33,426 bases of DNA. Origin: a bacterium (GTDB taxonomy: Bacteria > Bacillota > Clostridia > Lachnospirales > Lachnospiraceae). The notes under the pieces are model-generated. The model was not told where the DNA came from. It saw only the letters and a list, made by a program, of their open reading frames with translations, and ran no database searches. Position numbers and translations under genes: made by a program. The stretch spans positions 1 through 33,426 of the forward strand of contig JAMPCE010000025.1 in NCBI GenBank assembly GCA_023666335.1, in the 5' to 3' direction. Position 1 is the first letter of the stretch; every line of letters starts with the position of its first letter. Positions 1 through 9,359 of the stretch are shown piece by piece.

Positions 1-1
1 G

Positions 2-73
2 GCACCCGTAGTCTAATGGATAAAACGTAGGCCTCCGACGCCTTTGATGCAGGTTCGAGTCCTGTCGGGTGCA
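2..73 (+). tRNA. tRNA-Arg (anticodon CCG)
   Basis: A full cloverleaf can be drawn. The 7-bp acceptor stem pairs GCACCCG (2-8) with CGGGTGC (66-72), followed by discriminator A73. The T arm carries GGTTCGAGTCC. The 7-base anticodon loop CTCCGAC holds CCG at its centre, which reads the arginine codon CGG. The anticodon stem closes with AGGC/GCCT. The 3' CCA is not encoded. The gene starts almost at the window edge, so its promoter is not visible. Confidence 0.93.
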
Positions 74-75
74 TT

Positions 76-120
76 GTAGTAAACCCTAGCGGGTTAACTA
101 CGCAGGATTTTCAATCCTGC
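76..120 (+). other. two consecutive hairpins after the tRNA
   Basis: Two inverted repeats lie back to back. The first pairs GTAGTAAACCC (76-86) with GGGTTAACTAC (91-101), with one mismatch and a 4-base loop. The second pairs GCAGGATT (102-109) perfectly with AATCCTGC (113-120). No run of T follows either, so this is not a textbook intrinsic terminator. It may help in tRNA 3' processing or Rho-independent pausing. The structure is seen; the role is inferred. Confidence 0.45.
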
Positions 121-156
121 AATAAGATAACGTTTTACAGGGAAAGGCTGTGACGG

Positions 157-1440
157 ATGAATAACGAAAACAATACGATAGGGGGCTTCCTGAAAGCGGG
201 GTTTGATGCGCTGAAAGGATGGTTTATCAGATATTCCAGGATTCTTCTGCCTGTCATTCTGGTGATCTGCGTGGCGCTTACCATCGTGATCGCGATTCAG
301 GCGAACAAACGTAAGGTGGAACAGGAGGAGACGGTCGTAGCGCAGGAAAACGGGGAGACGGAAGAACCGCTTGAAGAAGTGCCGCTGGTGCCTTTGGAAA
401 AAGATGCCGTTCCCGGGATGAATGAATTATTTGAAACCTACTATAAGGCTATGGTGGACGGGGATACCGAGACGATGGGGAATCTTCTCAATTATCTCGA
501 TGCCACGGAGAGGCTGCGGGCGGCGGAGACCAGTAAATATATCGAATCCGCGTCAATTGAAGTGTATACAAAAGCAGGTCCCAGCGAAGGCACCTATATT
601 GCCTATATTTATACGGAGTTAAAGTTTTTCGATTATGACAAACCGCTCCCGGGGCTGAATACCTTTTATGTCTGTACGAGGGAAGACGGGTCGTTCTTCA
701 TCAATGAAGACTGCGAGCTGAGCGAGAGTGAACGGCGCTATATACGGGAAGTGCAGATTCAGGACGATGTGATCGATCTGAATAATAAGGTGACGGTCGC
801 CTACAACGATATGGTGGTCGAGGACAGCACGCTGGCGGATTTCTTAGGGGAGCTCACAGCTGAGATCGAGAAGAATGTGGGCGAGACTTTAGCGCGTGCC
901 GAAAGCGCGGAACAGATCAGCACGGACGAAAGCGGCGCAGAAGAGAACGCGGAGGCAGAGACGACGGAGGGAGACGGCGATACGTCGGCGGAAACGGTCG
1001 TGACCGAGGTAAAAACGACCGATGTGGTCAATATCAGGACTTCCGACAGCGAGACGGCGGATAAACTCGGCAAGGCGGCTGTCGGCGACACTTTCAAACT
1101 CTTGGAAGAGCGGGGCAACGGCTGGAGTAAAGTGGAGTATGACGGCGGCGAAGCCTTTATCAAGAGCGATTATCTGGAACCTTCCAAAACGGAGACCGCG
1201 GATGCGGCGGCAGAGGAGCCTGCGGAGGAAGACGGCGAGACGGCATCTGCCGCAGTGTCTGGAACGGTGACGGTAAAGGAAAACGTCAGGATCAGGAGCG
1301 CGGCAAGCGAGACTTCGGAGAAGCTTGCGACCGCCTATGCGGGCGATAAGCTTGATCTTATCATGAAACAGGCGGACGGCTGGACGAAAATCAGGTATAA
1401 CGGCAAGACCGCCTATGTGAAGTCGGATTATGTGGAATAG
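157..1440 (+). CDS. membrane-anchored protein with two SH3b domains
   Basis: A 427-residue protein. A short cytoplasmic N-terminus is followed by one hydrophobic segment at about residues 27-48 and then a basic NKRK stretch, so the rest is probably extracellular. An acidic linker leads to a roughly 130-residue globular region (about 85-215) that I do not recognise. A Glu/Ala/Thr-rich linker follows, then two bacterial SH3 (SH3_3-type) repeats at about 281-343 and 368-427. Both have the pattern VN/VRIR...G.....W.K..Y.G..A..KSDY. SH3b domains usually bind peptidoglycan, so a wall-associated role is likely, but no catalytic domain is visible. The gene stands alone between the tRNA and a terminator. 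Confidence 0.85.
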   Translation: MNNENNTIGGFLKAGFDALKGWFIRYSRILLPVILVICVALTIVIAIQANKRKVEQEETVVAQENGETEEPLEEVPLVPLEKDAVPGMNELFETYYKAMVDGDTETMGNLLNYLDATERLRAAETSKYIESASIEVYTKAGPSEGTYIAYIYTELKFFDYDKPLPGLNTFYVCTREDGSFFINEDCELSESERRYIREVQIQDDVIDLNNKVTVAYNDMVVEDSTLADFLGELTAEIEKNVGETLARAESAEQISTDESGAEENAEAETTEGDGDTSAETVVTEVKTTDVVNIRTSDSETADKLGKAAVGDTFKLLEERGNGWSKVEYDGGEAFIKSDYLEPSKTETADAAAEEPAEEDGETASAAVSGTVTVKENVRIRSAASETSEKLATAYAGDKLDLIMKQADGWTKIRYNGKTAYVKSDYVE

Positions 1441-1509
1441 CAGTTTGGCTGGTACGAATCGCGTTCGCCAAACGGAAGTATAGCAATATACGAAATCGGG
1501 AAGACTAAG

Positions 1510-1546
1510 CAGATGAGAGAAAGAACACTCTCATCTGTTTTCTTTT
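1510..1546 (+). terminator. intrinsic terminator of the SH3b gene
   Basis: A perfect 10-bp stem pairs CAGATGAGAG (1510-1519) with CTCTCATCTG (1528-1537). It is followed by a T-rich tract (TTTTCTTTT, 1538-1546), about 70 bases after the SH3b stop codon. A second, weaker inverted repeat (GTTTGGC/GCCAAAC) lies just upstream at 1443-1473. Confidence 0.85.
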
Positions 1547-1571
1547 GCGCGCATAAAAAGGAGGATACCCC

Positions 1572-2003
1572 ATGAAGCAAGATGACGAGATGATCTTAAA
1601 GGAGATCCAGAAGAATACCCAGATGGGTATGACCGCTATCGACACGATCCTGGACAAGATCGGAAACGATGAATTTTCCATGACCTTATCCAGACAATCC
1701 CTGCACTATGCGGAACTTCACAACCGGGCGCTGGACAGGATATTGCGGGAAGACGGCGAGGGATACCGCCCGAATCAGCTTGGTGATATGGTCCTGAAAG
1801 GCAGCATCCACGCGAATACCGCTTTCAATATCAGCAGAGAGCATCTGGCGGAAATGATGATACAGGGAAGCAACAGAGGCATCACCAGTATGTGGAAGAG
1901 CCTGAAACACAACGGCATGGCAGGAGACGATACCGTGGAACTGGCAAAAGAATTGATGGATTTCGAGGAGCGAAGCATAGAGCGTATGAAAGAATTTCTC
2001 TGA
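1572..2003 (+). CDS. small helical, ferritin-like protein (DUF2383-like)
   Basis: A 143-residue, almost entirely helical protein with a good AAGGAGG site 5-10 bases upstream of the ATG. It has no membrane segment or signal peptide. Its helix pattern, the early motif MGMTAIDTIL and the late segment GSNRGITSMWKSL resemble the protein encoded at 27615-28055 on the minus strand (KMGVAAIDDVF and GCNMGVKSLSKYL). The two are clearly paralogues. I place the family near the four-helix, ferritin-like DUF2383/PA2169 group on shape and length. No complete set of iron-binding Glu/His ligands is obvious, so metal binding is uncertain. Confidence 0.65.
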   Translation: MKQDDEMILKEIQKNTQMGMTAIDTILDKIGNDEFSMTLSRQSLHYAELHNRALDRILREDGEGYRPNQLGDMVLKGSIHANTAFNISREHLAEMMIQGSNRGITSMWKSLKHNGMAGDDTVELAKELMDFEERSIERMKEFL

Positions 2004-2078
2004 TGCATACAAGTATTACTGTACAATATATCTAAAGCGCGAATCAAAATTTTTATACTTTATTGTATTAAATCGCCC

Positions 2079-2107
2079 TTGTAGATTTCCATGCGGCATA
2101 CTATAAT
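2079..2107 (+). promoter_or_regulatory. gdhA promoter
   Basis: A sigma-A type promoter: TTGTAG (2079-2084), a 17-base spacer, and a consensus TATAAT (2102-2107). It lies about 45 bases before the gdhA start codon, giving a short leader that contains the AAGGAGG site. Confidence 0.7.
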
Positions 2108-2119
2108 GGTACATGGTAA

Positions 2120-3499
<1,380 letters not shown>

Positions 3500-3530
3500 A
3501 AGAAGCGTTTTATCCTTGATCATTTTTGGG

Positions 3531-3570
3531 GGAAGTCCTGTAAACATTGCGGATATGGGACTTTCCTTTA
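3531..3570 (+). terminator. gdhA terminator (copy 1 of a repeated hairpin)
   Basis: The stem pairs GGAAGTCC (3531-3538) with GGACTTTCC (3558-3566, one bulged T), followed by TTTA. The loop contains TGTAAACATTGCGGATATG. A hairpin about 80% alike in stem and loop lies at 9360-9404, at the far edge of the AT-rich island. Confidence 0.75.
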
Positions 3571-3575
3571 TGCAT

Positions 3576-3765
3576 TTATATCTTATTAACTTCGGTTAAA
3601 AGTTCTTTTATTGTTTTGTGGGTGTAGGTTCCTTTTTGTGATATCACCTTTCATGCTGTGTCCCATAATCAGTTTGATGCATACGTCATTTGCTCCGGCA
3701 TTGTCCGTATGCGAAGTAAAGGTATGTCTGCCGTCATGAGGAAGATGCTTCATTTTTAGTTTGCC
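3576..3765 (-). pseudogene. tyrosine integrase C-terminal remnant, frameshifted
   Basis: Reading the minus strand gives the end of a phage/ICE tyrosine recombinase: KHLPHDGRHTFTSH (the HxxR box), DVCIKLIMGHSMKGDITKR (the second His), then, after a one-base frameshift near 3630, TYTHKTIKELLTEVNKI with the nucleophilic Tyr and a stop at 3576-3578. Only about 60 C-terminal residues remain. The N-terminal arm and the first catalytic Arg are missing, because the frame closes with a stop near 3815 and shows no family similarity beyond 3765. The fragment ends 10 bases from the gdhA terminator, as expected for an integrase next to its attachment site. Confidence 0.8.
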
Positions 3766-3888
3766 AATACAAGTGGGAATGTTTATGAAGAGGATATAAG
3801 AGAAATAAAGGAATTAATGAATAAAGTATGGAAAACTCAAAAGGCTATGCTGAATAGACAACCATTGACACATAGTTTCGAGAATTGA
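3760..3888 (+). pseudogene. orphan C-terminal reading-frame fragment
   Basis: A plus-strand frame opens after a stop at 3757 and runs 42 codons without an obvious start to a TGA at 3886. It encodes a charged helical tail (EEDIREIKELMNKVW, then NRQPLTHSFEN). Its codon use looks coding, but it has no ribosome binding site and begins exactly where the integrase remnant ends. It is probably the tail of a gene truncated by recombination. I do not recognise the family. Confidence 0.3.
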
Positions 3889-3967
3889 AAAATAGCACTT
3901 AGGGGTATCGGATAATGGAAATTTGTGCTACAATTTCTAATATATATTTTAAATAAGGACAGAGTTT

Positions 3968-6900
3968 ATGAATAACACAGCTAAGATATTTAAGGACAGG
4001 TTGATAGAAAATTATTTGTCAAAGTTTACAAAAGAAGATGTGCCAGATTTTGAAAGCAAATGGAAGAAAATAAATCTGTGGAGAAAGTCTTGCGTTGAAG
4101 GGAATCTTGAGCGCACGAAAGAATCTGCAATACAGGGTGCATTTATGGTGCAGATTTTTGAATTTGTACTTGGATATGCCACACAAACTGGAACAGCAGA
4201 TGACGTTTATAATCAGATACAGGAATCTAATAGTGTACTGGATGCAAGTGAAGCAGATGGCGCGCTTGGTTTCTTTTCAAAAAGTGTTAATAGCAAGGAA
4301 GTAAGAGTAGTAATCGAATTAAAGGATGCAAAAAAAGATTTAGATAAAAAGCAGAATAGAAGCAATCACTTAACACCTGTTGAACAGGCGTTTACATATG
4401 CCAATAAAAATGGTGCAAAATGTGGTTGGGTCATTGTATCAAATTTTATTACAACACGATTGTATAAAAGTAATTCTTCGCTAGAATATGAAATTTTTGA
4501 TATTAGAAAAATGGATAGTGAAGAAGAATTTTTAAGGTTCTATTTTTTCCTGTGCAAAGACCATTTGATAAATGCGGAAGGAAAATCTTTGATTGATGAG
4601 TTATATCAAGAAAACGAAGAAATGGGGATTTCTATTTCCAATGATTTTTATAAGACATATAAAGCAATCAGAAATAATTTATATGCCCGTTTGAAAGAAT
4701 TGAATCCAGATAAGGATGCGATTATGCTATTCACAAAATCGCAAAAATTAATGGATAGATTTACATTTATTTGCTTTTGTGAGAGCTGTGGACTATTGCC
4801 GCAGAACATATATAAAAACTTAGTTGATTCTGTGCTGCATAATAGTTATTCTTTTACCCCTAATAAGTTGTGGACTGAATTAAAAGGTTTGTTTATGTCT
4901 ATTGATAAAGGCAATCCGCCAATGAAAGTAAATAAATATAACGGTGGGCTATTTAAGGAAGATTCAGAACTGGATGAACTTTCTATTTCGGATGATGTAT
5001 TAGAATCATTTTTGCAATTAGCAATCTATGATTTTGGAAGTGATTTGAATGTAAATATACTTGGGCAGATTTTTGAACAAAGTATATCTGATGTAGAACA
5101 GATAAAAAATGAAATTAGTGGCAATGTTTCTGTTGGACAAGGAAAACAGAAAGATGATGGAATATTTTATACTCCATATTATGTGACAAGGTATATTGTA
5201 GAGCAGACTGTAGGGGCATTTCTGAATAATAAAAAGCAACAGCTGAAAAAAACAATTTTTAAAACGGGTGCATTTAGGGCTAGCGTTATAAAAGATAGCA
5301 CAGGCAAGAAAAATACTATTACTATTTCATCATGGGAAGAAATTCCGGAACAAAAAGAAAATATGACAGAAGATGAAATTATGTATATACGTGCTACTGA
5401 GCAATTGCATGGAGAATACTGGCGGCTTTATGAAGATGAATTAAAGCGTATTAAGATTTGTGATCCGGCTTGTGGTAGTGGCGCTTTTTTAAATCAGTGC
5501 TTTGATTATCTACATGAAGAGATGAATTATGTTCTGGATATGAAACAGCAGTTTAATGAAGGACAGATTTTTCTGTTTGATATAGACAAGCAGATTTTAC
5601 AGGATAATTTATATGGTGTAGATATAAACCCAGAAAGTGTAGAAATTACAAAGTTGTCATTGTGGCTTAAAACTGCAAAGAAAAATCAAACATTGGCTTC
5701 TCTTGATAATAATGTAAAATGTGGTAATTCTATAATGTCTGATAGTACTATCACGACAGATGCTTTTAATTGGCAGGAAGAATTTCCGGAAGTTTTTGCC
5801 AATGGCGGTTTTGACATTATTCTTGGTAATCCGCCGTACGGAGCAACATTGAATCAAGAGCAAAAGGATTATTTGACCGAACATTATGTTACTACAGAAT
5901 ATAATTTTGATACTTATAAAACCTTCTTTGAATTAGGATTTAGCATATTAAAAGAAGGTGGATATTTAGGATATATCACACCTAACACTTTCTTTACACT
6001 AGAACTAGGTGCCAATAAGTTAAGGAAATTTTTATTTGATAATAATACCATGTGTAGAATTGTTGAAGTATACAATGTGTTTCCGACTGCAATAGTAGAG
6101 CCGGTAATTACAGTATTCAGGAAGAAAAAGCCTAATGATGAAGAATTTACTGCAATCTGCATTCCCAGAAAAATTAAACTGACTTCAACATTTCTAAATG
6201 AGGGCGTGGAGTCAGAGTTTGTACAGTCTGATTTAAAGAAAAGTGAGAAGTACATTTTCAATTATCGTTCATCAAAAGAAGATCAAGCAATATGTGATAA
6301 TATGAAACAATTTGTAAGATTGGATTCTTTGTTTGATGTTATGACAGGCGCAAAGCCTTATCAAGTGGGTAAAGGAACACCACCACAAACTAAAGAAATT
6401 GTTACAGATAAGCCATTCACGGGTTATGAAAAGAAAGATGATTCATGGCAGCCATATATGCGTGGTAGGTCTATTGAAAGATATGTCAATAGATGGAAAG
6501 GAAATAAGGAATACATCCAATATGGAGAATGGCTGGCAGAGCCACGTTCAAAAGATGTGTTTAATGGAGAAAAAATATTTATTCGACAGACTGGAGATAG
6601 TTTGATTGCAACTTATGATGAAGGAAATGTAAGTAATAATACATTGCATTCAATTTATCCACTAGAAAGCAATAAAGAAGTAAGTTTGTATTATCTTCTA
6701 GGACTTATAAATTCCAGACTGATGAATTGGTATTATCATATAGAAAATTACCTTGAAATAGGGAAACCAATGGCAGAGGTAAAAGGGGTTTATATTCGGA
6801 AGTTGCCGATTGCAGTAGGTTCGAAAGAACAGATAAAAAGTGTTGAAGATGCTGTAGAGAAGTTACTAGATTTGTGCCAGAAAAAATATGATAAGAAATA

Positions 6901-7186
6901 TCATTTCATACGTTATATTCAAAAAAGCTATGAACCCAAAAGGATAACAGAGAAATTAGAAGATTTTGAAAAGTTATCATATAAAGAATTTGTTGAAGAA
7001 TTGAAAAAGCAAAAGGTCAAACTATCAGCATCTCAACAAATGGATCTGTTTGATTTATATGATTGTACGTTAAATGATATTGAGGATATGAATAAGCATA
7101 TTGATACAGTATTTAATAAATTAGATTTGACAGTATTTAGTGTTTATAAAATACCAGATGATACTATAAATAGAATTATGAATTAA
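3968..7186 (+). CDS. type IIG restriction-modification enzyme (Eco57I-like)
   Basis: A 1072-residue single-chain nuclease, adenine methyltransferase and specificity protein. The N-terminal PD-(D/E)xK nuclease is visible as D97 in EADGAL and E117-x-K119 in VVIELKDAKK, with Q140 downstream. The methyltransferase has AdoMet motif I DPACGSGAF starting at D499 and the catalytic motif IV NPPY at 621-624, typical of N6-adenine methylation. The C-terminal third (about 790-1020) has the mixed pattern of a target-recognition domain, ending in a helical tail. The length fits type IIG and all key residues are present, so it may be active. An AAGGA site lies 9 bases upstream. BREX PglX is an alternative, but none of its partners is here. 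Confidence 0.88.
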   Translation: MNNTAKIFKDRLIENYLSKFTKEDVPDFESKWKKINLWRKSCVEGNLERTKESAIQGAFMVQIFEFVLGYATQTGTADDVYNQIQESNSVLDASEADGALGFFSKSVNSKEVRVVIELKDAKKDLDKKQNRSNHLTPVEQAFTYANKNGAKCGWVIVSNFITTRLYKSNSSLEYEIFDIRKMDSEEEFLRFYFFLCKDHLINAEGKSLIDELYQENEEMGISISNDFYKTYKAIRNNLYARLKELNPDKDAIMLFTKSQKLMDRFTFICFCESCGLLPQNIYKNLVDSVLHNSYSFTPNKLWTELKGLFMSIDKGNPPMKVNKYNGGLFKEDSELDELSISDDVLESFLQLAIYDFGSDLNVNILGQIFEQSISDVEQIKNEISGNVSVGQGKQKDDGIFYTPYYVTRYIVEQTVGAFLNNKKQQLKKTIFKTGAFRASVIKDSTGKKNTITISSWEEIPEQKENMTEDEIMYIRATEQLHGEYWRLYEDELKRIKICDPACGSGAFLNQCFDYLHEEMNYVLDMKQQFNEGQIFLFDIDKQILQDNLYGVDINPESVEITKLSLWLKTAKKNQTLASLDNNVKCGNSIMSDSTITTDAFNWQEEFPEVFANGGFDIILGNPPYGATLNQEQKDYLTEHYVTTEYNFDTYKTFFELGFSILKEGGYLGYITPNTFFTLELGANKLRKFLFDNNTMCRIVEVYNVFPTAIVEPVITVFRKKKPNDEEFTAICIPRKIKLTSTFLNEGVESEFVQSDLKKSEKYIFNYRSSKEDQAICDNMKQFVRLDSLFDVMTGAKPYQVGKGTPPQTKEIVTDKPFTGYEKKDDSWQPYMRGRSIERYVNRWKGNKEYIQYGEWLAEPRSKDVFNGEKIFIRQTGDSLIATYDEGNVSNNTLHSIYPLESNKEVSLYYLLGLINSRLMNWYYHIENYLEIGKPMAEVKGVYIRKLPIAVGSKEQIKSVEDAVEKLLDLCQKKYDKKYHFIRYIQKSYEPKRITEKLEDFEKLSYKEFVEELKKQKVKLSASQQMDLFDLYDCTLNDIEDMNKHIDTVFNKLDLTVFSVYKIPDDTINRIMN

Positions 7187-7276
7187 ATTGATTGATATAT
7201 GTTTTTTGACAGATTTACAACTAACTTTATGTTCATAGAACTTATAGAAAGAGTTATTTTTGGAGTGAGTGACGTT

Positions 7277-8053
7277 ATGGATATTCAACAAATTCAGGAA
7301 ACATTTAAAAATATTGCTTATTATGCGAATAAAATCGATGGGTATCCCATGCCGATTCATATAAATGATATTAGAAAAATTCAGAAAGCGTTATCACAAA
7401 TTTCTCTGGATACCGTTAATGAAGAACCATATTTGAGTAGTCAAATTATGGAGATACGGGATATGTTATTTGTGGGAAATGGTTTTCTACAGCCTGTTAT
7501 AGCTGGTAGGATTGTAGAAATTTTGAGGATATTGATGCAAAAACATGATGTTTCAAATAATACTGCACCTACGGAGAAAATGCAGAAAAAGGAGTTGGCT
7601 GCTATTCAAAACTTGAATATTATTTTTTCGTCTTTTCATAAGGTAGTTAAACAACTCAGATATAGGCATAGCAATAAAAGTGCATTAGAAATCAAAGATG
7701 AATATGATGTACAGGATTTATTACATGCATTATTGAAACTTTATTTTGATGATATAAGACCCGAAGAATGGACACCATCCTATGCGGGAGGATCCTCTAG
7801 AGTGGACTTTTTGTTAAAGAATGAAAAGATTGTAATTGAAGTGAAGAAGACGCGGGATGGATTAGACGATAAAGAATTGGGGGCGCAATTAATTATAGAC
7901 ATTGATAAATATAAAGCGCATCCGGATTGCGAAAAGTTGGTTTGTTTTGTATATGATCCAGAAGAACGGATTCATAATCCGATTGGAATAATGAATGATT
8001 TGAATAAACAGCATCATGGCTTTGCTATGGTAATAATAAAGCCGGATGTATAG
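7277..8053 (+). CDS. DpnII/MboI-fold restriction endonuclease-like protein
   Basis: A 258-residue protein starting 90 bases after the type IIG gene. An upstream in-frame ATG at 7199 has no ribosome binding site, whereas 7277 has GGAG 11 bases ahead, so the shorter form is preferred. The N-terminal half is helical and not recognised. The C-terminal half is a PD-(D/E)xK nuclease of the DpnII/MboI-like type: DVQDLLHALL, then D177 in SRVDFLL and E188-x-K190 in VIEVKKT, then CFVYDPEERI. This module is widespread in bacterial accessory genomes, often near restriction genes. No cognate methylase other than the type IIG protein is nearby. A second restriction activity or an anti-phage effector is inferred, not shown. 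Confidence 0.75.
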   Translation: MDIQQIQETFKNIAYYANKIDGYPMPIHINDIRKIQKALSQISLDTVNEEPYLSSQIMEIRDMLFVGNGFLQPVIAGRIVEILRILMQKHDVSNNTAPTEKMQKKELAAIQNLNIIFSSFHKVVKQLRYRHSNKSALEIKDEYDVQDLLHALLKLYFDDIRPEEWTPSYAGGSSRVDFLLKNEKIVIEVKKTRDGLDDKELGAQLIIDIDKYKAHPDCEKLVCFVYDPEERIHNPIGIMNDLNKQHHGFAMVIIKPDV

Positions 8054-8095
8054 AGATATCGGTAAATGTAATATATAAGCTTGACAATGCTAGAG

Positions 8096-8124
8096 TTGAA
8101 AAATATTTGAAACTTTAGTATGAT
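8096..8124 (+). promoter_or_regulatory. promoter for the 172-residue membrane protein gene
   Basis: TTGAAA (8096-8101), a 17-base spacer and TATGAT (8119-8124), about 90 bases before the ATG at 8214. It suggests the third island gene is transcribed separately from the restriction genes. Confidence 0.5.
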
Positions 8125-8213
8125 AACAAATAATAGCTTGAGTGTAAGTTTATAAAAATGATTATAGATTGCAATAAAAACTGTATTCAAGATAGAAAGG
8201 GCAGATAAAGCAA

Positions 8214-8732
8214 ATGATAAATGGAATTTGTGAAATAGTAATTGCAGGATTGAGTGTTATAATTGCATGTCTACAGCTAAAATTGTCAAAACAGATAAAT
8301 GCACAAAATATATCTAAGGAAAAAGGATATTTTATTATCGAAGAAACTAATATCAGAAATAAGGCAGATACAGACTATGAAAGATGCATTGGGCTATTTG
8401 ACCTAAGAAATGCGTTGCGTTTTCACTTGTATGGAAATGGAGATGTTTTTCTTTTGAAAAAGCAAATTATTATTAATGGTATTATTGTAGAAAACAAAGA
8501 ACTGCTGGAAACATTTTTTTCGATTCATGCACAAGATCTTCCTTTTGGGATATTAATTCCATTGAAAAAATTTGACTTTGAAAAACAAAGATTGGATATA
8601 GAAATAAATTTAAAATTGAAAAATATTGCAGGAAATATATATACGGAAAAAATATTATTAGAATTTGTGAAAAAAGATGTTGATAATGAATGGTTTTTAC
8701 ATAAAAGGAATACTTCCTTTCAATTTAAATAA
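8214..8732 (+). CDS. hypothetical protein with an N-terminal membrane anchor
   Basis: A 172-residue protein. Residues 4-22 form one hydrophobic helix (CEIVIAGLSVIIACLQL), followed by a short basic/polar linker. The remainder alternates hydrophobic and polar residues in a beta-rich pattern. No family is recognised. The start is weakly supported by GAAAGGGCAG about 14 bases upstream. It is flanked by its own promoter and a palindrome and lies between the nuclease gene and the toxin-antitoxin pair. Single-TM small proteins of this sort occur in defence islands, but no function can be read from the sequence. Confidence 0.6.
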   Translation: MINGICEIVIAGLSVIIACLQLKLSKQINAQNISKEKGYFIIEETNIRNKADTDYERCIGLFDLRNALRFHLYGNGDVFLLKKQIIINGIIVENKELLETFFSIHAQDLPFGILIPLKKFDFEKQRLDIEINLKLKNIAGNIYTEKILLEFVKKDVDNEWFLHKRNTSFQFK

Positions 8733-8763
8733 TTCAACTTTGCGACATATATTTTTAAACAAA

Positions 8764-8775
8764 GTTTATATAAAC
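8764..8775. promoter_or_regulatory. perfect palindrome upstream of the toxin-antitoxin pair
   Basis: GTTTATATAAAC is a perfect 12-base palindrome, set in a looser inverted repeat (CAAAG...CTTTG). It lies about 90 bases before the toxin start. It could be the operator for antitoxin-mediated autoregulation or a structured end of the preceding transcript. Confidence 0.35.
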
Positions 8776-8864
8776 ATACTTTGATGTATATCCATTTTTG
8801 ATGCTAGTAGTGATAAGGGATTGAGATATGTGCCTGCAAAAGATTAAAAACGACAGGGAGGAAA

Positions 8865-9116
8865 ATGAATACTAAAATGCAAATTGAATATAGTAAAAAA
8901 GCAGTTAAATATATAAATTCGGTTGATAAGACAACCAAAAAGCGTTTAAAGGATGCAATAGAAAAAATACCTTTTGGCGATATTAAGAAATTACAAGGTG
9001 CAGAAAATGGATATCGTTTACGAGTTGGTGATTTAAGAGTTCTATTTACACCGGAAAACGATACTATTTTTATAGATAATATTATTCCAAGAGGTCAGGC
9101 ATATAAAAAATTATAG
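8865..9116 (+). CDS. RelE/ParE-family toxin
   Basis: An 83-residue basic protein with the family pattern: SKKAVKYINSVDKTTKKRL in the first helices, then YRLRVGDLRVLFTPENDTIFI in the beta sheet, ending in IIPRGQAYKKL. RelE-like members cleave mRNA at the ribosome and ParE-like members inhibit gyrase; the sequence does not decide which. The start has GGGAGG 4-6 bases upstream. The toxin gene precedes its partner, and the stop at 9114-9116 overlaps the antitoxin ribosome binding site, which suggests coupled translation. The pair would stabilise the island by addiction. Confidence 0.85.
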   Translation: MNTKMQIEYSKKAVKYINSVDKTTKKRLKDAIEKIPFGDIKKLQGAENGYRLRVGDLRVLFTPENDTIFIDNIIPRGQAYKKL

Positions 9117-9129
9117 GAGGCATATGGAC

Positions 9130-9321
9130 ATGAGCAAAGAGATGTTACACGGCTTAATAGAAATGATACCTGATGATGATATTGAAGTATTATATAGGGT
9201 TCTTGTAAAATTTGTTCCGGAAGTACCGCCGGAGCCGGATGAGATACAAGCGCTAGAGGAGGGACGAAGAGATAGGGAAGAAAACGGAACCATCCCTCAT
9301 GAGGCGATAAATTGGGATTAA
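9130..9321 (+). CDS. antitoxin partner of the RelE-like toxin
   Basis: A 63-residue acidic protein. Of the two ATGs (9124 and 9130), the second is 9 bases from AGGAGG (9115-9120) and gives the usual MSKEMLHGLIEMIP start. An N-terminal helical part is followed by a Pro/Glu-rich segment (FVPEVPPEPDEIQALEEG) and a C-terminus ending in IPHEAINWD, likely the toxin-binding tail. It does not show a clear ribbon-helix-helix or HTH motif, so DNA binding is uncertain. Its role as antitoxin rests on size, acidity and tight coupling to the toxin gene. Confidence 0.75.
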   Translation: MSKEMLHGLIEMIPDDDIEVLYRVLVKFVPEVPPEPDEIQALEEGRRDREENGTIPHEAINWD

Positions 9322-9359
9322 TATCATTGCGTCATGAAACACGAAGGATAGTTTTGCTT

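Larger units (their letters stand above)
3576..9359. mobile_element. AT-rich accessory island (degenerate integrative element)
   Basis: The segment is much more AT-rich than gdhA on its left and the YunG-like gene on its right. It begins with the tail of a tyrosine integrase facing outwards against the gdhA terminator. It carries restriction enzymes and a toxin-antitoxin pair, and it ends at a second copy of a gdhA-like terminator hairpin. This is the layout of an element integrated at the 3' end of gdhA. The integrase is dead, no excisionase or relaxase is present, and the flanking copies have diverged, so it is a remnant. The boundaries are inferred from the hairpins. Confidence 0.55.

Noticed and set aside
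3968..7186. BREX PglX as the identity of the large methyltransferase
   Set aside because: None of the BREX partners (PglZ, BrxC, BrxL and others) is present, and the N-terminal nuclease motif fits type IIG.
7199..7276. 26-residue N-terminal extension of the DpnII/MboI-fold protein
   Set aside because: The upstream ATG lacks a ribosome binding site, whereas the internal ATG has one.
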